Made by a program: the position numbers and the translations under genes. A stretch of DNA of 64,000 nucleotides from Dendrocalamus latiflorus (lineage: Eukaryota > Streptophyta > Magnoliopsida > Poales > Poaceae), in NCBI GenBank assembly GCA_017311315.1, contig CM029632.1, positions 17,018,031 through 17,082,030 on the forward strand, written 5' to 3'. Positions 20,569 to 31,167 of this stretch are shown here, piece by piece (the stretch's first letter is position 1; the number at the start of each line of letters is the position of its first letter). The notes below the pieces were generated by a model that ran no database searches, had not been told where the DNA came from, and worked only from the letters and a program-made list of their open reading frames with translations.

Positions 20569-23520
20569 TCAGCCTTGGCGCGGTGCGGACGAGCCCGCAC
20601 CGTCGTCGCCACGGCGCTGAAGGACCCCTTCAAGCCATCGGAGGAGGTCCCCCTCCCCATGCAACGTCTGCTGCACGGCGACTCTCGCTGCACCTTCCCC
20701 GAAGCGGCCCCAGATCCGTTGGTGGAAGTTCTGCAGGCCAGCCCCGACGGAGCGGATGGCGTCCGACATAACCTCTGGTCGGTCGGGAAGATCCAGTTGA
20801 GGATTCGTTAGCTCATGGGTATGCCTACACCCACGAGTATGAAGCAGGGCGAGGGCGAAGCACGCACCAACATAGCTGCAGTGCTCGCCAAAGGTCCTGG
20901 CGCCACGAAGAGCAACGCCGGCCCCCTCCTCGATCAGCCCGAGCGTCTCCGACAGGGCGTCCGGCCTGTGCGTAGTATCCGGCACTCGGACGCACAGATC
21001 CCGAAGGGCCTGGTTCAGAGACTCCATGGCCCGCCACGCCGACACAGACGCATTTTCCAAGGCAAGGCGGTTCTCAGCAGCAGCCTCCGCCAGCTGGGTG
21101 TTCTCCCCTTCTAGGACGGAGATCTGCTGCACGAAGGCGGCGCGTTCCCCAGCCGCGGCGTCCCGCGCTTCCGTGGCTGCAACCTGTGCGGCCACCAGGG
21201 CGTCCTCCAGCGCGCGAAGCTCTTCATCCTTCGCGGCGATAGCAGTGTTTGCTTCGCGGAGGTGGGCTTCCAGGGCCCTTTGCTCCCGAACGCGGGCCTC
21301 GTCAAAGGACCGGCTGAGGGCAAGCGTCTGACAGGAACAACGAATCAGCAGGCGGCTAACAGTACCGTACAAGCTGAAGTGCACGTACTTACCCTCATCT
21401 CGGAGGCCTGCAACGCGAGCGCCAGGAGGTCCCCAGCGCATGACGACAGCACCTCTCGGTTGAGGCCGTTGTCGGCACGCTCGGCGGCGGCGGTGAGGTC
21501 GCAAAATATCTCCGGGCGAGGGAGGAAGTCCGAGCGAGCGAGCCCCGGCCCCAGCACGCCAGGATTTACCGCGGCCACGGCCACGTCAGCAGCAAGGGGC
21601 ACCGGCGGGGCATCCTGCACACGGCTCCCGACTTCGCGCACACCTCCGCTGCTCGATCCTTCGCCGCGCACGGGAGACGTCGTCTCGCCTGATGTCGGCA
21701 GAATGAGCGAGCAGATCGGAGAAAGTCTCGCGAAGTCAAGGGAGGAAAGGGACTCACACCTACCTCCTGCGCCCCTCGCCACGGCAGGAAGCGGCACCGA
21801 GTCGACCACCCAGGGGGACGCGGGGGCCTCGACGGTTGGGGAGAAGGTCTTCTCGGCCGCGCCAGCCGCCGTAATCCCGCGGCAAGGCCCCGCAACAGTG
21901 AACCGACCCCTCGTTGGCGGGGGGGACTGCGTCCGAGGGCGTTTCGCCTGCGGTAGCGCAAGCGATTCTTCCACGGCAGAACCAGCTCCAGTCATTGCCG
22001 CCCCCGCGGCTTCCTCCGTAGGGGGCACGCCCTCTTCGGCCGCTACGGTTGATAACGCACCGCCCCCCGTGGTTTGTTCGCCGGGGACGGCGCTACCCCC
22101 CCGGGTCGACGGGTTCCAATTCAGCGGTGGCTGCGAACCCGAGCACGGGCTCGTGGGCAGCAGCAGAAAGTGTCGGGGGATCCGCAGCGGCGCGCCCCTC
22201 CGAAGCAGCGTGGCCAGGCCCACCGCCGGTCGCACGCTCCGCCTCAGCCGAGCTAGCCGCCGGGGGGGCTGCCGGGTTGCATACGACAGCCGGGGAACGG
22301 GCCCGGCGTCGCGAAGACAGCCCCCCTGCGGGGCTATCACCTTCCTGGGCACCAGGAGTCCCGGCGGGGAGCTCTTCCGGCACCATGCGCTCGGGCACGG
22401 CAATGCCTATAGCCTCGCAGGTGCGGTTTATCCGCCCCTGTTTAGCCGCCTGGACCGCGGCCTCGCGAGCCCGGTGCTCCTCAAGTGTGTACGGGCCGAG
22501 AAGCGCCGCAACCGCGCGCTCCGCATCTTCTAGCTGAGCCACTGCGCAGGAAATCACGTCAGGTAGGTGGAACCCAAGCAGAGGCAATGGCGTGCTGAGA
22601 GACTTACAAGGTGCGGAGGGCGGAAGCAGCCGAGACACAGACGGATCGAACCCGTCCCCGCGGGGGCCATTCGGCGCAACATACTTCCCCCGGGAGGACA
22701 GTGGCGCCGCCCCATGCATCGTGAACTCCTCGACCAGGTCGCGCACGCTCATGTGACGAGCCACACCGACGAGGCTCTGTAGCTTTCGCGTGTCGTCAAT
22801 CTCCGCCTTCAGACTCGGCGTGCTGTTGAACGAGATTGGCCCACCTCGGCACTGCAGCCTGCTCTTGTCGGTCACGGTGTAGTAGAACCACCACCGCGTC
22901 CAGCCGGACGCCCACTGCCCTGCCGAGGCTAGCACAGGGAACAACGTCGCGCAGGACGCCCGGAGCACGAAGTCCACACCACCGAAGTTGGACACCGCGT
23001 CGCCAACCTTCCTGGGTCGACAGTGTGCATCGTGCAGGGTGGCAAATAGGCTCGCACTAGGGCGCCACCCCTCGGTCCGCATCGCCCACGTGAAGACAGC
23101 TAGGCGGAGTATCGCGTGGGGCGTCAGCTGGGCTAGCTCCAACTGGTAGGCCCGCAGGACTTCGCCCACAAACAACGTACAGGGCATCCGAAGGCCGGCA
23201 TCGAAGAAAGCGACAAAAACAATTGCCTCTAAGGGCTCGGGCTTCGGCTCCGTCTCGTCCCGGCGGGGTAAGCGAGCCCCGTCGCGATACACGATCTTCC
23301 CCTCATCCACGAGCCGTTGCAACGTCCCCTCCGTCATGCGGCTCTTCCCCAGCACACGGGAGCAAGAGCCTCCCGAATGCTCCACCGCGTTCCACAATTT
23401 GTTGGCGCGCGAGCTCCCTCGCGGCACCAGTTTGTACCCTGAGGAAGGATGGGTCCCCCCGCCCTGGCTAGGCAAGGAACCGCTGCGGGGGTGGTAGCTG
23501 GCATCGTCGTGGCTAGCCAT
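20569..23520 (-). CDS. Antisense gene of the Tat element (putative gypsy-type transposon domain)
   Basis: Three exons on the minus strand: 23520-22608, 22541-21393 and 21327-20569. The 66- and 65-bp introns have GT/AG ends (donors GTAAGT), and both joins keep frame. The first exon encodes a globular region with ELAQLTPHAILRLAVFTWAM and FFDAGLRMPCTLFVGEVL, resembling the Pfam 'putative gypsy type transposon' (Transposase_28) proteins that Tat elements carry in antisense. The middle exon is low-complexity and acidic or proline-rich, with CAGDLLALALQA before the second intron. The last encodes a long heptad-rich coiled coil (REQRALEAHLREANTAIAAK) and a C-terminal globular part. The frame changes in a seven-G run (plus 22096-22102). 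Total exon length is 3n+1, consistent with one extra base, giving about 939 residues if read through. Its function is unknown. Confidence 0.8.
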
Positions 23521-23649
23521 TTGCTCTTCACGATAGGGGAAGGAGAAGAAGAAGGCAAAGGAGCAATGGGCCTAACAATTAGCGCGGGCGCAAGCGAAGC
23601 GGCAGATCAAAAAGCAAAACGAGGAAGGGTGCCTCCACCCCAACGCTAG

Positions 23650-23662
23650 CACCTTATAAAGG
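23650..23662 (-). promoter_or_regulatory. TATA-like box upstream of the antisense gene
   Basis: On the minus strand GCCTTTATAAGGT lies about 130 bases before the antisense start codon at 23520, the right side and a plausible distance for a core promoter. The 66-bp tandem array begins about 350 bases further upstream. Confidence 0.55.
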
Positions 23663-24010
23663 CCGCTCGCCTGCTCTGGGGCTCAGCGCACAGACGGATC
23701 AAATTCCCGGCAATTCGGCTGTCCAGGATTTGGAAAGAAGAACCGCCCGGACCCAGAAGGCCGCGCATGGTAGGTGGCCAAGCAGCGCACAACGCCCCTA
23801 CCTCCTCAACACGCGTCCAACTTCTCGGGGGACGAGGCGAACGGCCGCGGTCACGCAACCGCTCACATCCCACGACGCACCAGTCGTGAGTCGCCACGTG
23901 CCCCACCCGCAGCATGGCAGACTGCACGACGCGACAGCCTGACTTCTGCCAGGCCAGGCGTCGGCGTAATTCCAGCCGCCATTAAAAGCGCACTACAAGA
24001 CTACAAGGTC

Positions 24011-24740
24011 ACAACTGCCACCCGTTCGGAGGGTAGGGGACGGAGCGCGCGCCTCTACTTCGACTTGGGTGCCAGCTTCGCTGCAACCCGTTCGAAGGGT
24101 AGGGGACGGAGCCCGCGCCTCTACTTCGGCTTGGGCGCCAGCTTCGCCGCCACCCGTTCGGAGGGTAGGGGACGGAGCGCGCGCCTCTACTTCGACTTGG
24201 GCGCCAGCTTCGCTGCCACCCGTTCGAAGGGTAGGGGACGGAGCGCGCGCCTCCGCTTCGACTTGGGCGCCAGCTTCGCTGCCACCCGTTCGGAGGGTAG
24301 GGGACGGAGCGCGCGCCTCCGCTTCGACTTGGGCGCCAGCTTCGCTGCCACCCGTTCGAAGGGTAGGGGACGGAGCCCGCGCCTCTACTTCGACGTGGGC
24401 GCCAGCTTCGCTGCCACCCGTTCGGAGGGTAGGGGACGGAGCGCGCGCCTCTACTTCGACTTGGGCGCCAGCTTCGCTGCCACCCGTTCGGAGGGTAGGG
24501 GACGGAGCGCGCGCCTCTACTTCGACTTGGGCGCCAGCTTCGCTGCCACCCGTTCGAAGGGTAGGGGACGGAGCCCGCGCCTCTACTTCGACGTGGGCGC
24601 CAGCTTCGCTGCCACCCGTTCGGAGGGTAGGGGACGGAGCGCGCGCGTCTACTTCGACGTGGGCGCCAGCTTCGCTGCCACCCGTTCGAAGGATAGGGGA
24701 CGGAGCGCGCGCCTCTGCTTCGACTTGGCGCCACCCTCTG
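24011..24740 (+). repeat. 66-bp tandem array (about 11 units)
   Basis: The motif GGGTAGGGGACGGAGC recurs exactly every 66 bases (24031, 24097, 24163 and on). Units differ mainly at TTCGGAGG versus TTCGAAGG and at CTCTACTTCG versus CTCCGCTTCG. Because 66 is a multiple of three, several frames on both strands stay open and give spurious repeat proteins of 250-360 residues. It sits upstream of the antisense gene and close to the 3' LTR. Confidence 0.93.
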
Positions 24741-24873
24741 CTGCCACCATCCCAAATTTCAGGCTCCCCAACCACGAACTTGGAGGAATTCACAGGCCGC
24801 AGGGGACAGAGGGGGCCAAAGGACTCGACGACATGGCTTCGGCCCTGTGAAGCCCTTCACCATGAGAGGCTCC

Positions 24874-25120
24874 TGTCGTAGGGGTGGCCCCCACCTAAAC
24901 CCAGCAGGCCTGGTAGGAGATTATAAGGCCCAGAATAGGCCATGTGTAATGACATAACTACCCCAGAAGGGATAACCGGATGTAAGGGTATAACTGTAAA
25001 AGCACTCCTCATGTGTATATATATATGAGCACAAGCCATGGGGAGGACCCAGGCCATTGACACTCATCTTCATCACTCTCCACTACCATCTCTCTCTCTG
25101 TTTGGTCTGTAGCCACAACA
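24874..25120 (+). repeat. 3' LTR of the Tat element
   Basis: 247 bp, matching the 5' LTR except for one missing C in a C run, A to G in CCATTGACAC and A to T in TTTGGTCTG. No strong polypurine tract directly precedes it (only CATGAGAGGCTCC). A purine-rich stretch GGGGACAGAGGGGGCC lies about 75 bases upstream. Confidence 0.95.
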
Positions 25121-25414
25121 CCACGTCAACACAATCCTATGTGGAAGAGAGAGACAAGAGGAGAGAGAGGCAAGCTGTCCCTCATGCAAGAGGTGACCTC
25201 TAGCACATCATACGAGGAGAGAGAGTCAAGTTGCCCCTCATGCAAGAGGTGACCCCTGATATATTTATGCAAGTATAAAATGTTTGAGTGCTTTAGTAGA
25301 GGTAACCTCTACTCAACTTATTGTATTAGCTACCTCCACATGAGCCACATATACTCTTTTTGCTTATGTGGCTAGTCCTAGAGGTGGCAGCCACCTCTTC
25401 TATTGTACTTGCTC
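25121..25414. mobile_element. Tourist-like MITE, right part
   Basis: Resumes with CCACG and ends ATTGTACTTGCTC, the inverted complement of the left end GAGCAAGTACAAT, followed by TAA (25415-25417) matching the TAA at 13410-13412. A 3-bp TAA duplication with these ends points to PIF/Harbinger (Tourist). The uninterrupted element would be about 336 bp. A direct duplication of about 60 bp lies inside (CCCTCATGCAAGAGGTGAC twice, near 25180 and 25235). Confidence 0.75.
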
Positions 25415-25417
25415 TAA

Positions 25418-27240
25418 CACTTGCATCGACTCCAACATGACTTGCAACCAAACCCAACTCAACTTGACAGAAGGGCCGGTTTGACTGCAACCACAAAGCT
25501 TGCCAAACACACTTTGGTCAAATTGTCATGACAAGCCCAGTCAGACTACTCTTAAATTCTTCACGCACTGCAATATAGACATCTTTGAAAAATTGCCACT
25601 GTCAACTACAAGCCAGTACTACTGCATACTGGTCTGACCGCCATACAACAGCCGACCAGACCATTGGTCGGTCTGACTGCTAGCCAAAAGTCGATCAGAC
25701 TGCCGCCACTCTAATAGCAAAAATCAGAGAATCAAAGAAACAAAATCAAACTTAACCATTGACAACTCAGTAAGAACTAGATCAAATACTTATCACCATC
25801 TTGGACGGTCACCACGTGGTCTTGCACCTTTTAACTTCACTTGCAGATCACCCTAGATATGGCCCATGTGTACATATGTACATGCTCGGGAATGGGGTCA
25901 CAGCTAAGCAATGTAATGCTAACGCTTCAATATCTCATTTATCACAGTACATCTTGAAGTAGATAGACAGGGATACGTTGGTCCATTTGTACACAAGCCG
26001 CCAGTACTTTTCATCGCTTTTTGATACAAATCGGACGTCAGATCGATTGATGGTTCACGGTGTGGGATCTTGTGGGATCTCGTTGGTAATACTGCACACT
26101 GAGATTTTTTTTAAAAAAAAATACAAATATAAAAAGGAAGTGATAGAAAAATGGGTCCTTGATTTTCCACAAAAACTTCAGGCACTTGTAAAAGCTATTA
26201 CTTGCAACTAATGTTGCTGAAATTATTAAAATATTTTATTATGAAATGACAAAATATTTATCACAATATTTTTCTAATACTGTTGCAACATTCAATGTTG
26301 ATTCTACTGCAAATTAATGCCACATATTGTAGTTAAACAAATGTTGTAGAAAAGTCTAAAATGGTTTTTGCTCTATACTTCACACTTCTCTAAAAATCTG
26401 CAGCATTGGGATGTTTTGTCAAACAGTACTGCAAGAAATTCATATAAGAAAAATAACATATATATGCAATAGGGAAACAATTAATGATTCATTGTACAAA
26501 TTAAGAAAATTACATGTGTCCAGCTCACTAGTACCACCTTGAGAAAACGTCAATAAATTAAGTGCGTCTGCAAGGCCGAGCATTAACAAAGTCTGACTTG
26601 AAACTTTCTTTTTAGTAAAAGAGTGGGGCCCATTTCTTTTACTGCTTATAACTTTTGATTCTAATATAAGCGTTTGTATGAACGAATCGAATGCTAATAA
26701 ACCGATAAGCCTCTTCGAAAAATCCATCCCGATAAGCCGCTTCAAAACAACAACAACAAAACTATTTTATTTATTTATTCGAAGAAAAACATGAGTTAAA
26801 AATAATTAGACCAAATTATGTCTTAATTGTTGAAACTTATCAAAGACGAGCATTAACAAACTAGGCTGGTCCTCAATAACCGAAGCTCTCTTACGTTTGA
26901 TGACAATGAGCTGTAGTGATCTAAGCCAGAAACCTGTATGATGCATACATGCAGTTAGCAAGGGTAATCTAGGAAATTAATCTCAACCGGCATACTCGTA
27001 AAATATCTCTGGGCCTTATAAAATAACTAGCTTGTTTCCGTGTGTGGATGGCAATATGACAGCCATATCCTCACCTTGCTAGTTTCATGTGTAGTACAAA
27101 TGTACAATATTACAATATGACAACCATATCCTCACCTCCTTGCCTGCTAGTGAAATCAAGGCATGTGCATGCTTTCAAATGGACTATATAGTACATATCA
27201 CGGCGTAAACTAATGAGAACGAAAGAAAGGTCAAAATTAA
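25418..27240. other. Intergenic, no gene recognised
   Basis: AT-rich with short ORFs. A phrase of the type GGTCTGACTGC / CTGGTCTGACCGCC recurs near 25630-25690. No element ends could be fixed. Confidence 0.4.
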
Positions 27241-27243
27241 AGA

Positions 27244-27245
27244 GA

Positions 27246-27316
<71 letters not shown>

Positions 27317-27317
27317 T
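27244..27317. repeat. (TA)n(CA)n compound microsatellite
   Basis: About 28 TA units followed by about 7 CA units. Confidence 0.95.
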
Positions 27318-27380
27318 AGTAGTCGCACTGAACTCAAAAGTAGTTCAAACTAGTTTAAACTGAGTTCAAAACTTACTTAC

Positions 27381-27676
27381 TGTTGTGGGGGTGGCCCAAC
27401 CCCCCATGACTGGGTCGTGCAACTGGTTCAACATGTAATAGGCCCAATGGTGTAGAGGAATATACCAGTATAAATATACCAATGTACCCTCATCCTTTGT
27501 ATGTACTAAGGGGTAGAATGAGGATTTCCCATCCTACCCCACTCATATATATAAACCCCCAGGAGGGGCAAAGGGGGACATATCCTCTCATTCTTACCAA
27601 CTCTCTCCCAGACCTCGCTCTCCTCTTCCTCAGATACCAGACCCATTCTCTCTCTGTTTGGTCTGTAGCCACAACA
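27381..27676 (+). mobile_element. Solo LTR related to the Tat element
   Basis: Begins TGTTGTGGGGGTGGCCC and ends with GTTTGGTCTGTAGCCACAACA-type sequence, the same ending as the LTRs at 13460 and 24874. The interior differs. A perfect 5-bp duplication CTTAC flanks it (27376-27380, 27677-27681). At 296 bp it is a solo LTR from a sister family. A TATA-like CATATATATAAACC lies near 27543. Confidence 0.88.
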
Positions 27677-27681
27677 CTTAC

Positions 27682-28157
27682 CATAAATATATCAAGGGTA
27701 TAAAACATTTTCATACCCAAACTCAAAAAAATTATCAATCATACACGTATATCGGACGGTTCTTGATGTGGGTGCCTAGGCACCCAGGTGCCTTATATAA
27801 TTTTTCTATATATAGAGAGAGAGAGTATCTATCTCCAGAACTGGTCCATTTGAAAGATAGCAGGAGTACGTCTTGAATCAACAGTACGGTCAACTTTAAT
27901 ACGATGGATCTTGATTGCTAGCTCCTCATTTAAGCCTGATCATGTTTACAACTTGGTACTAGCAGGAATGCTATACTTCGATCGGTATATATGCAACATC
28001 AAATCATCAATCCCATTCATTGCCTCCTCCTATCGCGTTGCCTTGCATGCGCACGTACGGATTGGTCGATGCAGGAGTATGCTTACGTGGCACATGCAAC
28101 AATTACGAACTGAGCACACGAATATCATTCTATCCCGTTTTGGATTTTGTTAAACGT
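27682..28157. other. Intergenic, no gene recognised
   Basis: Contains a 23-bp palindromic patch GGGTGCCTAGGCACCCAGG at about 27770-27790 and a short GA run near 27818. No gene seen. Confidence 0.4.
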
Positions 28158-28360
28158 CATCCGGATATTTTCTTTCTAACTATCATCTAGATTTATGATC
28201 ATTGGATTAGAGATCCAATGACCATAAATTCTTCTCCTTTCCTTTGAATTCTACCCCTTCCCTTTGAAAAAAAAAATCTCCTTTAAAAACAAGGGACTCA
28301 TTAATCTCTAATTCAAAGATCACAAATTTAGATAATAATTAAAAAGAAAACATCCGAATA
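28158..28360. mobile_element. MITE-like long inverted repeat downstream of the MYB gene
   Basis: About 65 bases at the left (CATCCGGATATTTTCTTTCT onward) are complementary with mismatches to the right end (ending AAAAAGAAAACATCCGAAT). The pair would fold into a long imperfect hairpin around a 75-base centre. It ends about 215 bases from the stop codon of the minus-strand MYB gene. The target duplication could not be fixed, so no superfamily is assigned. Confidence 0.6.
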
Positions 28361-28574
28361 ATACCTATACACTCCCTTCAGTTTTCTAAAATTTAGTCTC
28401 CGTTGGTTTTTGCAAGCCACAGCAACCCAGGCTAGCTAGCTACCTTATACCAGTAGCTAGCCATGATCACATACGTACGTTCGTACGTATATAGGTATAG
28501 TTTATTTTTGAGAAACTTACGAACATACATACTACAATCGTACGTATACTTGGCTCCTTGAATTCGCACGAGTG

Positions 28575-29527
28575 CTACTGCACTCGCGGCTCGGCCATTT
28601 GGCACCTGACCCAGTCCTCGTCGGACTCAAGAAACGACGCCAAGGCTCTCACGTCGTCCATCCAGTCGTCGCCGCCGGAAAAGCATGGCTCGGTCACCGG
28701 GAATGTCGACGACGTCGCCGAGCTGCTGCCGCTGCAGTCATCTCCGTCCGCTCCCCCGGTTTGCGCCTCGGCGAGTGGGGGCGGTGTTTCCCGGTGGAAG
28801 AAGAGGCCGCCCGTGCACCGCACGGCCTTGGGCGCCCACAAGGCCGGCGGCAGCGCCCTCCGGGAAGCGCCGGCGTCAGGGTCCGCGAGTGGAGCAGCCT
28901 GGCCCGCCTCGGAGTTGGACAACGCTGCCGGGGCGCCTGTGGTTCGGGAGGCGCCGTCGGGCGTGCTGACCCTCGTGCCGCCGCGGCCGGTGGCGGCGCC
29001 GGCCTTCCGGCCGAGCGTGCTGTTCCAGTAGTTCTTGATTTCATTGTCTGTTCGCCCAGGCAGCCTGCCTGCAATGAGAGACCACCTGCACACAGGCATG
29101 CCTATGGTTCAACTTTAATACGAAAAACCAAAAGAAAAACAGCATGCGTGCACGCATGTTCATGTGCAGTGCTGAGACCTGTTGCCGAGGAGGTTGTGGA
29201 GCCTGATGATGAGCTCCTCCTCGTCGTCGGAGATGTTGCCGCGCTTGATGTTCGGCCGGAGGTAGTTCAGCCACCGCAGCCGGCAGCTCTTGCCGCACCG
29301 TCGCAGACCTGCAAATTAACATGCACCATTGATTGAAGGGTTCATAAAGTTTTTAAGGTTAAATAGGGTCTTAGGGATCGAGCAGTGTAAGTACCTGCTC
29401 TTTGAGGGACTTCCCTCCATTTGCCTTCTCCGTGGGCTTTGATGTAGGAGGCCAACATGTCGTCCTCCTTGCTCGTCCATGCCCCCCTCTTCACCCCTTC
29501 CTTTGCACAACACGCCCTCCTCCCCAT
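28575..29527 (-). CDS. C1: R2R3-MYB transcription factor, C1/Pl1-type anthocyanin regulator
   Basis: Three exons: 29527-29395 (133 bp), 29308-29179 (130 bp) and 29085-28575, all with GT/AG introns, coding 257 residues. 133 and 130 bp are the usual lengths of the first two exons in this family. It begins MGRRACCAKEGVKRGAW. The R2 and R3 repeats include GLRRCGKSCRLRWLNYLRPN and GRTDNEIKNYWNSTLGRK, nearly identical to maize C1/Pl1 and rice C1. The bHLH-interaction signature [DE]Lx2[RK]x3Lx6Lx3R is intact (ELIIRLHNLLGNRWSLIAGR). The C-terminus keeps the acidic activation motif DDWMDDVRALASFLESDEDW. Known C1 proteins work with bHLH and WD40 partners to switch on anthocyanin genes. No disabling change is seen, so the gene looks functional. 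Introns are short (86 and 93 bp). Confidence 0.95.
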
Positions 29528-29583
29528 TCTCTCTCTCTCTGCGTGTGTGTGCAGCGGGGCCTTTCGTTCTAGCTTGGTTGCCG

Positions 29584-29595
29584 TATTTATATATA
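29584..29595 (-). promoter_or_regulatory. TATA box of the C1-like gene
   Basis: On the minus strand TATATATAAATA lies about 60 bases before the start codon, which would give a very short leader. Confidence 0.55.
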
Positions 29596-29599
29596 GTAT

Positions 29600-30130
29600 G
29601 TGGCCCCGTTTGTCACCTTCAAGAAATGGAGGGGGAGATTTTTGGTGGTTGTTTTTGTTGAAGTTTAAATTCTGGGTGATGACAGCGTGTGTTTATCATC
29701 ACTATGTTTAGGTGTGAGTGGTGTCGCTTAAAACTCTATGCTGTAGCATTACGCTGTTTTGTTAATGAAACAGGTGGCTCGCCTCCTGATTCGAAAAAAA
29801 ATGCCAAATTACTGTGCATGTCCGTACTAGGAATCTCACAGTTCGAACACATGGACAGAGCGACATCAACGTGGAGGAAAACTGCGCCGCATCATTCCCT
29901 ATCCTTAATTGTTTCACCAAGCTAGCCAGTTGTACGTATTATTCACCAAATATAGAAACATGTGCTAATTGCTAACGTCTAGATGAAGCTGATTGATGAC
30001 TGCCTTAATGACGAGCATAATGATAACTTGAAAAAAGGACCATCGAATCCCAGAGAACAAATCAAGCATCTTGCTACAGCCAAAGAGAGTATTACCCCGG
30101 CAACACTAGCTATACACGGTAGGATGCAAA
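29600..30130. other. Upstream region of the C1-like gene
   Basis: No other gene recognised. This is the only non-repetitive upstream sequence of the MYB gene before the hAT-like remnants begin. Confidence 0.4.
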
Positions 30131-30883
30131 CGAAGCAGATAATTTTCGTCTGACCGATCGAAGATTTATAAAACGAATACGAAAAAGATAAATAGGTATC
30201 TAGTACTATCTATATCCGAGTCCGACTTCAAAAAAAATACAGAATAGGATATGAAATGAATGATATATATTCGTGTGATATGAGTAAGTCTTGTGACTTC
30301 ACTCAAAAACAAGATAGGCAGATAGGCAGATTGTCGTATCTAAACAGACGAAGAATATTAAGTGTTCTTTCTTCAACAACTCAATAATTAGTCTCTCCGT
30401 ATTCGCTCTGATTATATTCCTACTGTTTAATGTCCTATGTAGGAGTGTAAAAGATGTTAGGAAACCTGAGCCTGGGCTTGAAGCCTTAGACCATGGTGGG
30501 CATCTCACCACTAAGCTATAAATAGATAGTGCTATTAGCTATTTTATACACGGCATAAAGAAAATAAAGCAATAAAGAAAGACCAGGAGCACTCCCTGTC
30601 TCTGTGTTTCAATCTACTATTTGTGTCTTCTGTAATTGATCTATCTTTTGCATAGCAGAGGAATCGATCGAACTGGTCACCAGCGACGGTTCCTCAACAA
30701 AAGAAACGAATAATTTTCATCCGACCAACTATTCAGAGACTAGTGAAGCGAATATGAAATAGAGAAATAGGTACATAACACTATCTATATTCGACTTTCC
30801 GACTCCGACTCCGAGAAAAAAAAAAGTAAAATAGGATATAGAATAAACAATATCTATTTGTATCCGCTCTCATAGCACCCCTG
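30131..30883. mobile_element. Degenerate Ds/hAT-like remnants
   Basis: Two related blocks: 30131-30422 starts TAGGATGCAAACG and ends ATTATATTCCTA; 30440-30883 starts TAGGAGTGTAAAAG and ends ATAGCACCCCTG. The second is split by a solo LTR at 30455-30699. Both share motifs with the Ds-like element at 45303 (GATAATTTTCGTC, ATCCGACTCCGACTC). No 8-bp duplications were found, so these are old or rearranged. Confidence 0.4.
30455..30699 (+). mobile_element. Solo LTR of the copia family found at 55219-61996
   Basis: Begins TGTTAGGAAACCTGAGCC and ends GACGGTTCCTCAACA, flanked by a perfect AAAGA duplication (30450-30454, 30700-30704). It aligns along its whole length with both LTRs of the copia element further right. 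It carries TATA-like CTATAAATAG and a polyadenylation-like AATAAAG. Confidence 0.9.
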
Positions 30884-31167
30884 CCGTACAGCACCGGGAA
30901 AGATGCCTACCAAGTCCTGCGATCCACCGAACAAAAATGGACTGGCCGATGCAAGAAGATAATTATAAGATGTCTCAGTTTTTCACTGCAGATGAAAGCT
31001 GGGAATACTGATATTGCGATTGCCATTATGTTAGACATCAAAGTATACGGAAGAGCTTCGATTTGAAGCTCAACTCACAGCACTTTACATTAGGAGTGTG
31101 CAAAAAACTTAATTTTGCTAGCCGAAGGCTTTTCCATGTTGAAGTTTCTTTCGATCAAGTGCACCAT

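Larger units (their letters stand above)
13460..25120 (+). mobile_element. Tat-lineage Ty3/gypsy LTR retrotransposon, near complete
   Basis: The two LTRs (248 and 247 bp) are flanked by a perfect 5-bp duplication CCACG at 13455-13459 and 25121-25125. The LTRs differ by two substitutions and one single-base indel, so the insertion is recent. Order inside: primer-binding site, gag-protease-RT-RNase H-second RNase H-integrase on the plus strand, a 52-bp tandem array, a spliced antisense gene, a 66-bp tandem array, 3' LTR. The extra (archaeal-type) RNase H before integrase and the antisense ORF are known marks of the Tat lineage (Retand/Grande/RIRE2-like). Such short LTRs are unusual for that group as I know it. 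The coding frame has one frameshift and one stop, so this copy is probably not self-sufficient. Confidence 0.93.

Noticed and set aside
21262..22533. 423-codon plus-strand ORF
   Set aside because: It lies opposite the antisense gene exons; the minus strand has splice sites and coiled-coil structure, the plus frame has neither.
23774..24881. Repeat proteins of 250-360 residues on both strands
   Set aside because: Produced by the 66-bp array, whose length is a multiple of three, so several frames stay open by default.
27110..27337. 75-codon minus-strand ORF with IYIYIY repeats
   Set aside because: Translation of the TA microsatellite.
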